Shown: positions 27,226 through 35,421, numbered from the stretch's first letter. The stretch: 64,000 nucleotides of DNA from Streptomyces lacrimifluminis (GCF_014646095.1 NZ_BMMU01000011.1:186001-250000); one strand, 5' to 3'. Notes: generated from the letters alone by a model not told the origin. Numbers and translations: made by a program.

Positions 27226-27335
27226 CGCGCCAGGCTACCTTCCGTACTCCTCCCGTCGCGCTCCCGCCCTGCTCACCGTTACCGCCCCCGTCCGCCGTGG
27301 TCGGCGCTGGTTCATACGCTCGATACCCTTGAACC

Positions 27336-27740
27336 ATGACGACGCAGCAGACCTCCCAGACCATGAAGCCCGCGACCGCGGCGAAGAAGCTGGGTGTGTA
27401 CCTCCAGGCCACCCCCGCAGAGTTCCAGGAGGGTGTCGTCACGCGCGCCGAGCTGACCGCGTTGCAGGCCGACCCGCCGGCCTGGCTGCGTGACCTGCGC
27501 CGCGACGGCCCGCACCCCCGTCCGGTGGTCGCGTCGAAGCTGGGCGTCTCCATCGCCGGGCTCGCCCGCGGCGGGGTCACCGAGGCGCTCACCACCGAGC
27601 AGATCGACGCCCTGAAGCAGGACGACCCCGAGTGGCTCCGGCACGAGCGCTCGGTGCAGGTCGATGTCCGCAAGGAAGCCGCCCGCATCAAGGAACTGCA
27701 CCAGGAACAGCAGGAGAAGCGGGAGAACCAGGGCAGGTAG
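27336..27740 (+). CDS. DUF5997 family protein
   Basis: A 134-residue soluble protein with a small helical N-terminal domain (TAAKKLGVYLQATP...FQEG), a middle LRRDGPHPRPVVASKLGVSI segment that resembles a helix-turn-helix, and a charged C-terminal coiled coil (RKEAARIKELHQEQQEKREN). It resembles the DUF5997 family; function unknown. ATG at 27336. Divergent from the LysR-domain gene. Confidence 0.82.
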   Translation: MTTQQTSQTMKPATAAKKLGVYLQATPAEFQEGVVTRAELTALQADPPAWLRDLRRDGPHPRPVVASKLGVSIAGLARGGVTEALTTEQIDALKQDDPEWLRHERSVQVDVRKEAARIKELHQEQQEKRENQGR

Positions 27741-27840
27741 GCGCAGCGGGCCGGGTCGGCCCGGGGCACGCTCGTGACCGGCTCCTCCGTGCTCTCCACG
27801 GACAGGCAGGCGTCCGCGGAGCGCCTGCTCCCGACATGCG

Positions 27841-28203
27841 CACGGCCCCCATGCCACCGGTCACTGTCTCTGCCGTGCGGCGAGCGCTGAGCCGACGACA
27901 ACTGAGTGGCGCGGAGGTCATGGACGCTTTCCGGCCGCTGCTCGTCGAGGACGTCGAGGTGCTGCTCCTAAGCGAACTCCGGCCAACTCCCGCCCGACGG
28001 TCCCGGACGGCGTCCTCCTGCTCTGCACGACGGGCTGATGGAGCGGCGCGGCGAGGACATCGACGTGTCGCTGCGCCGCCTCCCCCGGGCTCCGGCTCCC
28101 GCCGCGCGCCTCCCTGGACGTCATCCTCGACAACGTCCTGGCCCAGCTCACGGACGCTCCCGCCGGGGACGGCATCGCCGGACTGGCGGCCCGTTCACGG
28201 TAG
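27841..28203 (+). pseudogene. Frameshifted remnant of an unknown gene
   Basis: Coding-like segments appear in successive frames: VRRALSRRQLSGAEVMDAFR and PLLVEDVEVLLLSELRP (~27870-27980), LMERRGEDIDVSLRRLP (~28037-28087) and LDVILDNVLAQLTDAPAGDG ending in a stop at 28201-28203. They look like one protein broken by frameshifts. I do not recognise it. It lies directly beside the tRNA-like sequence. Confidence 0.4.
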
Positions 28204-28230
28204 GCCGAGCAGGGGCCCACATCTTTCGGC

Positions 28231-28320
28231 GGAGAGGGCAGGATTCGAACCTGCGTGAGCCTTTCGACTCGACCTCGAACACTCTCTCGGTCCCCGATCA
28301 GCCACTCCGGGCACCTCTCC
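28231..28320 (-). tRNA. tRNA-Ser-like sequence, probably a pseudo-tRNA
   Basis: Reading leftward the 90-nt sequence has a perfect 7-bp acceptor stem (GGAGAGG/CCTCTCC), a D-arm-like CCCG...CGGG, a long variable arm (GAGTC-GAAA-GGCTC) typical of type II tRNAs and a perfect T-arm (GCAGG TTCGAAT CCTGC). However, the region that should form the anticodon arm (28275-28297) makes no 5-bp stem with a 7-base loop carrying U33. I therefore call it tRNA-Ser-like and possibly non-functional; the anticodon cannot be given. Confidence 0.6.
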
Positions 28321-28405
28321 ATGTTCCCGGCTTCCGGTTTCCCGTGCCGTTCACAAGAACAACAGTGCCAGGGGGCGCTGACACACCGCTGATGTCTTCC
28401 TGACG

Positions 28406-28439
28406 GGCTCCGCGACGGGGATGAATCCGTCGCGGAGCC
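28406..28439. terminator. Stem-loop terminator of the HAD-IB gene
   Basis: GGCTCCGCGACGG (28406-28418) pairs perfectly with 28427-28439 around GGATGAAT. It lies 26 bp beyond the HAD stop codon in the direction of transcription. Confidence 0.85.
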
Positions 28440-28464
28440 GGAACCAGGCCCTCGCTTCCCGCGC

Positions 28465-29121
28465 TCAGCACACCGCCGGGGACAGAGTGCCGTCCGGGGC
28501 GACCATGAGCGGGTGACCGACGGACCGGAGCATCGGACGGTCGGACGGGTGGTCCCCGTACGCGTAGCAGTCCGCGGGGTCGATGTGCGGGTACTGGGCG
28601 AGGAGTTCTCGCACCATGGTGCGTTTGCCCTCGCCGATCGCCGGCGGGCCTTCGAGCCGTCCGGTCAGGACCCGGCCGCAGCGCTCGAGCCGGCCACAGA
28701 GCACGAACCGCGCACCGACCGCCTCGGCGACCGGACCGAGCAGAGGTGGGAACGACCCGGACACCAGGGCGACGGCCGCGCCCTCTGCCTGGTGGCGGCG
28801 CAGTTCGGCGGTGGTACTGGCGATGTAGAAGTCCGCCGCCGCGCTGCGTTCCGCGTACCACTTGCGCGCCCAGACCTCCAGCTCCGCGAGCTGGTGGCCG
28901 CGCCAGATCCGGTGGTAGGCCCGGTTGGCCTCCTCTCGCGGCAGGCCCCGGCCGATCTGCCCGTACAGGTCCGCCAGGAACTCGTCGGCCCGCAGCGCTC
29001 CGTCGCGACCGTGGCGGGCCGCCAGGTAGTAGCGGAGGAACTCGGTCGCGCTGGTGCACCTGATGAGGGTGTCGTCCACATCGCAGAACACCAGCCGCTC
29101 GAAGGTCGGTTCAGTACTCAC
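28465..29121 (-). CDS. HAD-IB phosphatase next to the butenolide-signal genes
   Basis: A 218-residue phosphoserine-phosphatase-type HAD: motif I DVDDTLI (residue ~13), motif II LVSGSFPP, lysine in GEGKRTMV and motif IV YGDHPSDRPML. The helical cap between residues ~25 and 110 is the IB pattern. The gene overlaps the end of the upstream flavoprotein gene by 11 bp, so the two are translationally coupled. Next to an AfsA-type synthase, a role in dephosphorylating the butenolide phosphate intermediate (as proposed for MmfP in methylenomycin-furan synthesis) is an attractive inference, not shown. Confidence 0.85.
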   Translation of the reverse strand: MSTEPTFERLVFCDVDDTLIRCTSATEFLRYYLAARHGRDGALRADEFLADLYGQIGRGLPREEANRAYHRIWRGHQLAELEVWARKWYAERSAAADFYIASTTAELRRHQAEGAAVALVSGSFPPLLGPVAEAVGARFVLCGRLERCGRVLTGRLEGPPAIGEGKRTMVRELLAQYPHIDPADCYAYGDHPSDRPMLRSVGHPLMVAPDGTLSPAVC

Positions 29122-30316
29122 CTGCGGTCACCTCCCGGAGCGTGGCCGTCCCGGCGCGGACGGGCTGTTCCCCGGCGAGGGCGGAGAAGACGGACGTCGC
29201 GTACGCCATCCCCGCCGACTCGCGGCGCAGGAGCTGGTGGGCGGCGGCCATGTGGACGTCGCGCCAGCTTCGGTCAAGCACGCCCGCGCCGGCATGGACT
29301 CCGGCCGTACGGAACAGCCGTTCGACCCCGTCCACCAGCAGGTCCGCGCCGACGGCCGTCACCCGCCGGTTCCTCAGTACGTCCCGCTCGGCACGGGTGC
29401 CCGAGTCGGCGCGCCGAGCCGCGTCCTCCAGGAGCAGCTGGGCGGTGTCGATGTCGTCGGCCGAGCGTGCCAGGGCTTGGTGCAGTCGGCTGCCGTCCTG
29501 GTCGGGACGGCCCGAGGCCTGGGTGCGGGCAGCCCAGGACGACCATTCGCCCAGCGCTCGGCGGGCCGCGCCGAGCGCTGGGGCGCAGAACAGGAGACCG
29601 CCCGCGAGGTGTGCCGGGACGGTGTGGCATCTGCCCCGCCCGGGGCCCGGCCGGCCGGACACGAGGTCGGCCATGAGAAAGGTGCGGTGGTCGGGTACGA
29701 ACGCGGGCTCCATGACCGCGGTGTGACTGCCGGTGCCGCGCAGCCCGGTGCTGTGCCAGGAGTCCCGGACGCGGACGTCGTCCCGTGGTACGGCGAAGAG
29801 CCGGCACCGTGCGCCGTCCCCGCCGGGCTCCAGCGCCGCGAGGAGGAGCCAGTGGGCGAACTCCACTCCGCTGACGAACTCCCACTCCCCGCTCAGCAGC
29901 CAGCCCGACGGGAGGCGCCTGGCCTCGCCGGACGGTTTGACCGAGGCGGAGATCCGTACGTCGGGGCCGGACGCCCACAGGTCGCGCTGGCCGTCCTCCG
30001 GTAAATAGGCCGCGTACCGGGCGTGGGCCGACCACAGGGCCGCGCACCACGCCGATGAGGCGCAGCCCTCACCGACGGCGGCCACGGCCGCCAGCAGGTC
30101 CGTGAACGTTCCCTCCGTTCCGCCCCAGGCCAGGGGGACGAAGTGGCGGGCGAAGCCGGCGCCGGTCAGCCGGGCGACGGTCTCGTGGTTCAACCGGCGT
30201 TCGGCGTCGGCGGCCAAGGCGTGGGTCGCCGCCGATTCAGCTGCCCTCAGGACCGCGACCGACCGCGGTCCCAGGGCTTCTCGCGTTCCGTTCACAGGGC
30301 TTTGACATTGCGTCAT
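29111..30316 (-). CDS. Acyl-CoA-dehydrogenase-fold flavoprotein (possible monooxygenase or oxidase)
   Basis: A 401-residue protein of the acyl-CoA dehydrogenase fold in its group D flavin monooxygenase/oxidase branch. Visible features are GCASSAWCAALWSAHARYAAY, the mid-barrel LSGEWEFVSGVEFAHW, DSWHSTGLRGTGSHTAVMEP and the C-terminal helical bundle. ATG at 30316 follows GAGGTGGG by 6 bp. It is coupled to the HAD phosphatase and divergent from a TetR gene. It could act on the signalling molecule or on the product of the large cluster; the neighbouring AfsA and TetR genes favour the former. Confidence 0.8.
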   Translation of the reverse strand: MTQCQSPVNGTREALGPRSVAVLRAAESAATHALAADAERRLNHETVARLTGAGFARHFVPLAWGGTEGTFTDLLAAVAAVGEGCASSAWCAALWSAHARYAAYLPEDGQRDLWASGPDVRISASVKPSGEARRLPSGWLLSGEWEFVSGVEFAHWLLLAALEPGGDGARCRLFAVPRDDVRVRDSWHSTGLRGTGSHTAVMEPAFVPDHRTFLMADLVSGRPGPGRGRCHTVPAHLAGGLLFCAPALGAARRALGEWSSWAARTQASGRPDQDGSRLHQALARSADDIDTAQLLLEDAARRADSGTRAERDVLRNRRVTAVGADLLVDGVERLFRTAGVHAGAGVLDRSWRDVHMAAAHQLLRRESAGMAYATSVFSALAGEQPVRAGTATLREVTAGEY

Positions 30317-30349
30317 CTCTGGTACCCACCTCACCTGGTGATTAGAATT

Positions 30350-30361
30350 CGTTCGTGAACG
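30350..30361. promoter_or_regulatory. Palindromic operator between flavoprotein and TetR genes
   Basis: CGTTCGTGAACG is a near-perfect palindrome (CGTTC-GT-GAACG) in an AT-rich setting midway between divergent start codons (30316 and 30414). A likely binding site for the adjacent TetR protein. Confidence 0.55.
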
Positions 30362-30413
30362 TATTTTTCTCGACCGTCCCCCGTCGCGGCTCTCAGCAGA
30401 GGAGGTGAGCTTC

Positions 30414-31010
30414 ATGGCCAAACAGGCGCGGGCCTTGCGCACATACGACCGTGTACTCGATGCAGCGGCCGAGGAGTTCGCCCGTTACGGATACGCGAAC
30501 ACGAATCTGCAACGGATCGCCGACCGCATCGGCCTGACCAAGGGAGCGCTCTACGGGCACTTCACCAACAAGGAGGAGCTGGCCACCGCTCTCACCGACC
30601 AGCTGGCCGACACGACGGGCACCCTCCTCGACGATGCCCGCAAGCCGTCCGCCCCCGCACGAGACCGGCTGCGGGCCCTGGTGCTCGCCCTGGGCCGGCT
30701 CTTCCAGACCGACACCCGGGCCCTGGCGGCCCTCCGGCTGGAGGCCGAGGCCGCCTGGGCGGGCGCCGTGCCGATACCTCTGCTGGTGCACACACACGAG
30801 GTCGTGCTCCAACTGGTGGACGACACGCAGCGGGAGGAGAACCTGAACTCCGCGCTGCAGCCCAGGCCCCTCGCGGACCTGATCGTTGCGACGGTTTTCG
30901 GAATCGTCTGGACGAGGTACGGCGCCAGGCGCGGCGAACCGGTCGACCTCGTCGACGCGATGTGGAACGCGCTGGCGCGCACCCTGGACGAGAACACCCC
31001 GCCGCGCTGA
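30414..31010 (+). CDS. TetR/AcrR-family regulator
   Basis: A 198-residue regulator. The helix-turn-helix occupies residues ~8-50 (YDRVLDAAAEEFARYGYANTN, LQRIADRIGLTKGALYGHF); the ligand domain is tryptophan-poor, without the strongly conserved ligand tryptophan of true gamma-butyrolactone receptors in an obvious place. ATG at 30414 has GAGGAGG 8 bp upstream. Its end lies 29 bp from the convergent AfsA gene. It may be a pseudo-receptor that controls the flavoprotein-HAD operon. Confidence 0.88.
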   Translation: MAKQARALRTYDRVLDAAAEEFARYGYANTNLQRIADRIGLTKGALYGHFTNKEELATALTDQLADTTGTLLDDARKPSAPARDRLRALVLALGRLFQTDTRALAALRLEAEAAWAGAVPIPLLVHTHEVVLQLVDDTQREENLNSALQPRPLADLIVATVFGIVWTRYGARRGEPVDLVDAMWNALARTLDENTPPR

Positions 31011-31039
31011 GCACCGGCCCGCGAGGAAGCGGGTGGCGC

Positions 31040-32173
31040 CTAGCGGGAGGCGGCGGCGGACAGCGGCGGGGCCTCAGTAAGACATTCGAGGGGCCCGGGA
31101 TCACACCGGCCCACGTTCCACCACAGCGTTTCCGCGACAGCCAGCCGTTTGCCGCCCTGCTCGGCCTCGAAGCGAAGCCGACGACCTCCGTCCCGCAGGG
31201 GGTCGGGCGCGTCCTCCACCACCGTCAGATGGACCGGTGCGCTCAACTCACCGAAGGCCGCACAGTCGAGAACCAGTCCGGACAGCACGAACTCCTCGCC
31301 GGCCGCCGCCCCCTGGGCACTTTCGTGGACAGTGAGGTGCCCGAGCTGCCGGAAGCCCTCCAGCATGACCATCAGGGGGACGTGATCGGTGGGGTGGTCG
31401 AAGAGGATCGCGTGATCCTGGTCGCTCCGCAGCCGCCACTGACGGTCCGGAGCACCCGTCGCCACTCGCTCCAGCACACAGTCCTTCCGGCGCTGCCGAC
31501 CAACCCGGTGCGGCGGCACGAGCCCGGTGTCGGCGACCGTCGCGGGACCGTGGCCGACCGGGGCCTCCCCCACCCCGGCGGCCTCGGCGGCCCGCCTGCG
31601 CAGCAGACCGTACCTGCGCTCGTCCACGATCAGGCCGCGCGCGTGACCGCGACCGCACACCCGGCCGTCCACCACGAGCGAGACGTCCATACGGGCACCG
31701 GCCCGGCGCGCGGGCGTGCCCCCCTGCCACTCCCACGTCCCGTCGAGCAGTACCGCAAGGGGCGCGGCACCGACGCGCAGCGCTGTGGGGTCCGTGATCT
31801 CGAAGCTGAGGTCCTGCCCGACGAAGCGGTGCCCGAGCGGCACACCGAAGAACGTGTGGGCCGCGTAGAAGTGAGCCTGGCGGAGCGTCTCGGCAAACAG
31901 GAGCGGGTCATACAGACCGTTCTCGTCCGGGTGGTAGAGGGCGTGGTCGCGGGGCCACTGGGCCGCGACCACGAACTCGGCTCCACCCGTGTACAGGCCG
32001 TCGGTGACGAACACCTCGGACACGGAACTGCGGTGCACCAGTTCACGCGTCACGGGCTGAAGGAAACGGAGCGTCTCCTTCAGCGACACCATTGCCCGGT
32101 CCTGCGTACACCTGGAATCATTGAACCTGGAGCCACCGAGTGTGGCCTCGTCGCGCACAACGGACATCTGCAC
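31040..32173 (-). CDS. AfsA/ScbA-family gamma-butyrolactone (butenolide) synthase
   Basis: A 377-residue protein with two AfsA hot-dog repeats, the first around residues 40-180 (TRELVHRSSVSEVFVTDGLY, AQWPRDHALYHPDENGLYDP, ETLRQAHFYAAHTFFGVP) and the second around 225-370 (DQDHAILFDHPTDHVPLMVM, LEGFRQLGH). AfsA enzymes condense a beta-ketoacyl-ACP with dihydroxyacetone phosphate, the key step of A-factor-type signal synthesis. GTG at 32173 has GGGGAGG upstream. It is divergent from a receptor-type TetR gene across a region with two palindromes. Confidence 0.93.
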   Translation of the reverse strand: MQMSVVRDEATLGGSRFNDSRCTQDRAMVSLKETLRFLQPVTRELVHRSSVSEVFVTDGLYTGGAEFVVAAQWPRDHALYHPDENGLYDPLLFAETLRQAHFYAAHTFFGVPLGHRFVGQDLSFEITDPTALRVGAAPLAVLLDGTWEWQGGTPARRAGARMDVSLVVDGRVCGRGHARGLIVDERRYGLLRRRAAEAAGVGEAPVGHGPATVADTGLVPPHRVGRQRRKDCVLERVATGAPDRQWRLRSDQDHAILFDHPTDHVPLMVMLEGFRQLGHLTVHESAQGAAAGEEFVLSGLVLDCAAFGELSAPVHLTVVEDAPDPLRDGGRRLRFEAEQGGKRLAVAETLWWNVGRCDPGPLECLTEAPPLSAAASR

Positions 32174-32241
32174 CTTCGCCTCCCCGTACTGGAGTCAACC
32201 CATGCAAGCGAACAGACGTGCTGCGCCTTCCGGCGAGTCAT

Positions 32242-32267
32242 TAATATACCTACGCGAAGGTATATTA
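32242..32267. promoter_or_regulatory. Autoregulatory-element-like operator (perfect 10-bp inverted repeat)
   Basis: TAATATACCT (32242-32251) and AGGTATATTA (32258-32267) form a perfect inverted repeat around ACGCGA. The AT-rich ATACCT...AGGTAT pattern matches the autoregulatory elements bound by gamma-butyrolactone receptor proteins. It lies ~70 bp upstream of the afsA-like start and ~110 bp upstream of the TetR receptor gene, so it can control both. Confidence 0.85.
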
Positions 32268-32303
32268 CAAGGATTGCCGTCATAGCCTTTCATGGTCAAC
32301 TCT

Positions 32304-32317
32304 CTTTGCTAGCAAAG
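32304..32317. promoter_or_regulatory. Perfect 14-bp palindrome, second candidate operator
   Basis: CTTTGCTAGCAAAG is perfectly self-complementary and lies between the ARE-like site and the TetR start codon (32379). Its sequence differs from the ARE, suggesting another regulator or a promoter-overlapping site. Confidence 0.5.
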
Positions 32318-32378
32318 TGCTTGGGTCCGAGGGTAGGAACTCAGCCACAGCAGATCAGCCTGGCAAGATTTGGATCTC

Positions 32379-33047
32379 ATGAGTAACGAGCACAGCACAC
32401 AGGCGGCCCAGCTCCCCGCGGGAGCGCCCTTCGACGACACCTCACACCTCAAACAGCAGCGCGCCATCAGAACCCGCTCGACGATCCTTCACGCCGCCGC
32501 CGAGGCCTTCGCCCAGGACGGATTTCCGCAGGTCACCATCAAGGACATCGCGGACCGCGCCGAGATGACCAAGGGCGCGGTCTACTTTCACTTCGCCAAC
32601 AAGGAACTGCTCGCGGTCGCCGTGACGGACGAGTTCTACCGGCGAATGCAGAAAGTGATCGACGGAGCACTGGAGACAGGAGACCCTTCCTTGCCCTCGA
32701 CGGTCGTGGACATGATGAGGCGGCTTGCCCACGCCTTCCACGACGACACCTTCGTCCACGCGGGAGCCCGGCTGCAGATCGAACAGCCCTACATCAAGGC
32801 CAAGCTGCCCATCCCCTACGTCGGAACACTGGCCGTCCTCACCGAACTGCTGGAGCGGTGCAGTGAGGCTGGACGCCTTCCCACGGGCAGCAACCCCGCG
32901 GCCCTGGCCCGCGCCCTGGGCGCCGCGGTGTTCGGCGCCCAGCACATGTCCTGGGTCCTCAACGACCGCGAGGACGTCCTGGAGCGGGTGGAGGAGGTCG
33001 TCGAAGCCTTCATTCCCCTGCACGGGCAACACTCCGTGACGCACTGA
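32379..33047 (+). CDS. ScbR/ArpA-type TetR gamma-butyrolactone receptor
   Basis: A 222-residue regulator with an N-terminal helix-turn-helix (QRAIRTRSTILHAAAEAFAQ, VTIKDIADRAEMTKGAVYFHF, the TKGAVYFHF being diagnostic of this subfamily) and a ligand domain with GARLQIEQPYIKAKLPIPY and AQHMSWVLNDREDVLERV, which includes the tryptophan expected to contact the butyrolactone. ATG at 32379 is preferred over a TTG at 32370. Divergent from the afsA-like gene and probably represses it through the ARE-like site. Confidence 0.92.
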   Translation: MSNEHSTQAAQLPAGAPFDDTSHLKQQRAIRTRSTILHAAAEAFAQDGFPQVTIKDIADRAEMTKGAVYFHFANKELLAVAVTDEFYRRMQKVIDGALETGDPSLPSTVVDMMRRLAHAFHDDTFVHAGARLQIEQPYIKAKLPIPYVGTLAVLTELLERCSEAGRLPTGSNPAALARALGAAVFGAQHMSWVLNDREDVLERVEEVVEAFIPLHGQHSVTH

Positions 33048-33082
33048 CGAGCCGCCCGGCCCCACCAGGGCCGGGCGGCTCG
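33048..33082. terminator. Bidirectional terminator, perfect 15-bp stem
   Basis: Bases 33048-33062 (starting at the stop codon of the receptor gene) pair perfectly with 33068-33082 around CACCA. It separates the convergent receptor and alpha/beta hydrolase genes. Confidence 0.9.
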
Positions 33083-33096
33083 GCGCACGAGCACCG

Positions 33097-33933
33097 TCAT
33101 CCCTTGGCGAACGCCAGCAGATCCTGGTTGAGGCGTTCGGCATGGGTGGCGAACAGTCCGTGTGCGGCGTCCTCGTACCGTACGAACGTACTGCCGGGGA
33201 TGAGCTGGGCCGTCCGGCTGCCGCACAGGGCGTACGGCGCCGCGAGGTCGGCGGCCCCGTGGATCACCAGCGTGGGCACCTTGACCGCGGCCGTCTCGGC
33301 ACGCTGGTCGGTACAGAACAGGGTGCGGTAGATCTCCAGGCCGGCCTTCGGCGAGGCGTCCATGCAGGTGCCGACCAGCCATCGCGCGAGTTCCGGCGAG
33401 ACCGGTGGGTTGTCCGGGTCGGCATCCGCACCGCCGAAGAACGGCATGGTGAACCCGCTGAGCCACCCCGCCCGGTCCCGCCGGATGGCCTCAGCCATCT
33501 CCTCGAAGAACGCCAGATCCAGCCCGTCGGGGTTGTCCGGCGTCCTCCGCATGAACGGTGTCGTCGAGGAGAGCAGGACCAGTTTCGCCACCCGCCCGGC
33601 GCCGTGGCGGGACAGATACCGTACGGCTTCCCCACCGCCGACCGCGTAGCCGACCAGGACCGCGTCCCTCAGGTCGAGCCGGTCGAGAAGGTCCGCGAGG
33701 TCGGCCGCGAGGGTGTCGTAGTCGTAGCCCTCCCACGGCCTGTCCGAGCCTCCGCAGCCGCGCCGGTCGTAGGTGACACAGCGCAGGCCGTTCTCGGCCA
33801 GGAAGGGTGCCTGGAACTCCCACATGCGCGAGTCCATCATGGCCGCGCCCAGCAGCACGACGGGCCGTCCATCGCCCCAGTCGGTGTAGTGGAGTCGCGT
33901 CCCGTCCCTCGTCGTGACGTACGGCATGGTCAT
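33097..33933 (-). CDS. Alpha/beta-hydrolase-fold protein with alanine at the nucleophile position
   Basis: A 278-residue protein resembling non-haem chloroperoxidase/haloperoxidase-type esterases (TTRDGTRLHYTDWGDGRPVV, YDRRGCGGSDRP). The nucleophile elbow reads GYAVGG, with Ala97 where the catalytic serine should be; the acid (HGAADLAAPY) and histidine (EDAAHGLF) sites remain. It is therefore probably not a normal hydrolase: it may be a non-hydrolytic catalyst (cyclase, lyase), a binding protein or inactive. It is the last gene of the P450-MFS-hydrolase operon, 21 bp after the MFS gene. Confidence 0.85.
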   Translation of the reverse strand: MTMPYVTTRDGTRLHYTDWGDGRPVVLLGAAMMDSRMWEFQAPFLAENGLRCVTYDRRGCGGSDRPWEGYDYDTLAADLADLLDRLDLRDAVLVGYAVGGGEAVRYLSRHGAGRVAKLVLLSSTTPFMRRTPDNPDGLDLAFFEEMAEAIRRDRAGWLSGFTMPFFGGADADPDNPPVSPELARWLVGTCMDASPKAGLEIYRTLFCTDQRAETAAVKVPTLVIHGAADLAAPYALCGSRTAQLIPGSTFVRYEDAAHGLFATHAERLNQDLLAFAKG

Positions 33934-33954
33934 TCCCTCCTTGTCGGTCGCCGG

Positions 33955-35421
33955 TCAGTGCCGGGCGGCCCTGCCGGGTGCCAGCAGCACCGTGGCGGAG
34001 GCGGCGACGCAGAAGGCGATGAGCGGGATCAGGGTGACGGCGAACGCGTGCGGGTAGGAGTCGGCGGAGCCCGCGTCGGCGAGCGCCGGGAAGAAGACGG
34101 TGCCGGCGATCGCCACACCGACGGCGGCCCCGCCCTCCTGCGCGGTGTTGAGCAGCCCGGACGCCGAAGCGGCGTGCTCCGGTACGGCGGCGCCCAGCAC
34201 GAGGTTGGTCAGCGGTCCGGTCGTCAGGCCCATGCCGAGGCCGGCCAGCAGCAGGGGAGGCAGCAGCCACAGGACGGACCCGGTCGTGCCGAGTCCGGTG
34301 GCCGTCCAGGCGGTCACGGCATAGCCGACGGCGAGAGTCAGCGGGCCGGCGGCCACCGTTCGGGCGGTGACCTTGGCCGCGAACCGGGCCGAGACGATCG
34401 AGGACCCGAAGTAGCCCACGCCGACCGCCAGGAAGACCAGGCCGGATTCCAGCGGCGACAGGGACCGCCCGGTCTGCAGGTACAGGGCCAGGACGAAGAA
34501 GAAGGAACCCATGGCGAGGAAGTAGAGGACGGTGGCGACGAGCCCCACCGAGAAGGTCCGCACCCGGAACAGCGACGGCTCGATCAGCGGTCCACGGCCT
34601 GCCGCGGCCCGCCTGCGCAGGTGCAGGACGGTCAGCGCCAGCAGTACGGCTGCCAAGGCGAGGCACGCCCAGACCCACACCGGCCAGTCGTGCGACTGGC
34701 CCTCCACGAGCGCGTACACGATGAGCCCGAGAGCCGCCGTGATCAGGAGGGCTCCGGTCAGGTCGAGACGCGTGCCCCCGTCGGCGCCGCGCGACTCGGG
34801 GACCGAGCGGCGGGCGACGGCGAGGCAGACCAGACAGAGCGGCACATTGATCAGGAAGATCGTCCGCCAGCTCAGCCCGGCCACGTCGGCCGTGATCAGG
34901 GCACCTCCGATGAACTGCCCGAAGACACCGGCGAGACCGATGACCAGGCCGTAGACGGTGAAGGCACGGTCGCGGGCGGCCCCGGTGTACATGGTCCCGA
35001 TGATGCCGAGCACCTGGGGAACCATCAGCGCCGCGGAGGCTCCCTGCGCGATGCGGGCGACGATGAGGACGTCGACGTTCTGCGCCATGGCACACCATGC
35101 GGAGGCGAGCATGAACAGGGTCATGCCCAGGACGTACATCCGCCGGCGGCCGTAGAGGTCACCCAGTCGGCCGCCGGTGATCAGACCCGCCGTGAAGGCG
35201 ACTCCGTACCCGGCCACGACGAGCTGGACCTGCGCCGAACCAGCGTGCAGATCCGCCTGGATCGCCGGGACGGAGACATTGGCGATGAAGAAGTCGAGGA
35301 CGGAGATGAAGGTTCCCACCAGGACCACTGCGAGGGCTCCGCGCGCGGGCGCCCCGTGCGGCGCCGGGGGCCCCGTCTCACTCTCCTCGACGGCGGGGCG
35401 CGTGCTTGCTTCAGACGTCAT
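33955..35421 (-). CDS. MFS exporter, DHA2 (EmrB/QacA, 14-TMS) type
   Basis: A 488-residue transporter with ~14 hydrophobic segments and the DHA2 motif A-like GGRLGDLYGRRRMYVLGMTLF, plus the motif C region GLAGVFGQFIGGAL. Length and layout fit drug/antibiotic exporters. It lies between the P450 (40 bp upstream) and the hydrolase in one operon of the cluster, so export of, and self-resistance to, the product is the likely role, as for VlmF in valanimycin. Confidence 0.9.
   Translation of the reverse strand: MTSEASTRPAVEESETGPPAPHGAPARGALAVVLVGTFISVLDFFIANVSVPAIQADLHAGSAQVQLVVAGYGVAFTAGLITGGRLGDLYGRRRMYVLGMTLFMLASAWCAMAQNVDVLIVARIAQGASAALMVPQVLGIIGTMYTGAARDRAFTVYGLVIGLAGVFGQFIGGALITADVAGLSWRTIFLINVPLCLVCLAVARRSVPESRGADGGTRLDLTGALLITAALGLIVYALVEGQSHDWPVWVWACLALAAVLLALTVLHLRRRAAAGRGPLIEPSLFRVRTFSVGLVATVLYFLAMGSFFFVLALYLQTGRSLSPLESGLVFLAVGVGYFGSSIVSARFAAKVTARTVAAGPLTLAVGYAVTAWTATGLGTTGSVLWLLPPLLLAGLGMGLTTGPLTNLVLGAAVPEHAASASGLLNTAQEGGAAVGVAIAGTVFFPALADAGSADSYPHAFAVTLIPLIAFCVAASATVLLAPGRAARH

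Noticed and set aside
28231..28320. Attachment site of an integrated element at the tRNA
   Set aside because: No integrase gene and no repeat of the tRNA 3' end could be found in the neighbouring sequence.
29111..30316. Assignment of this ACAD-fold protein as the pathway N-hydroxylase
   Set aside because: The copy at 52019 is in the same operon as the flavin reductase, aminotransferase and diiron gene and is the better candidate; this one is coupled to a HAD phosphatase beside signal genes. The choice is not final.
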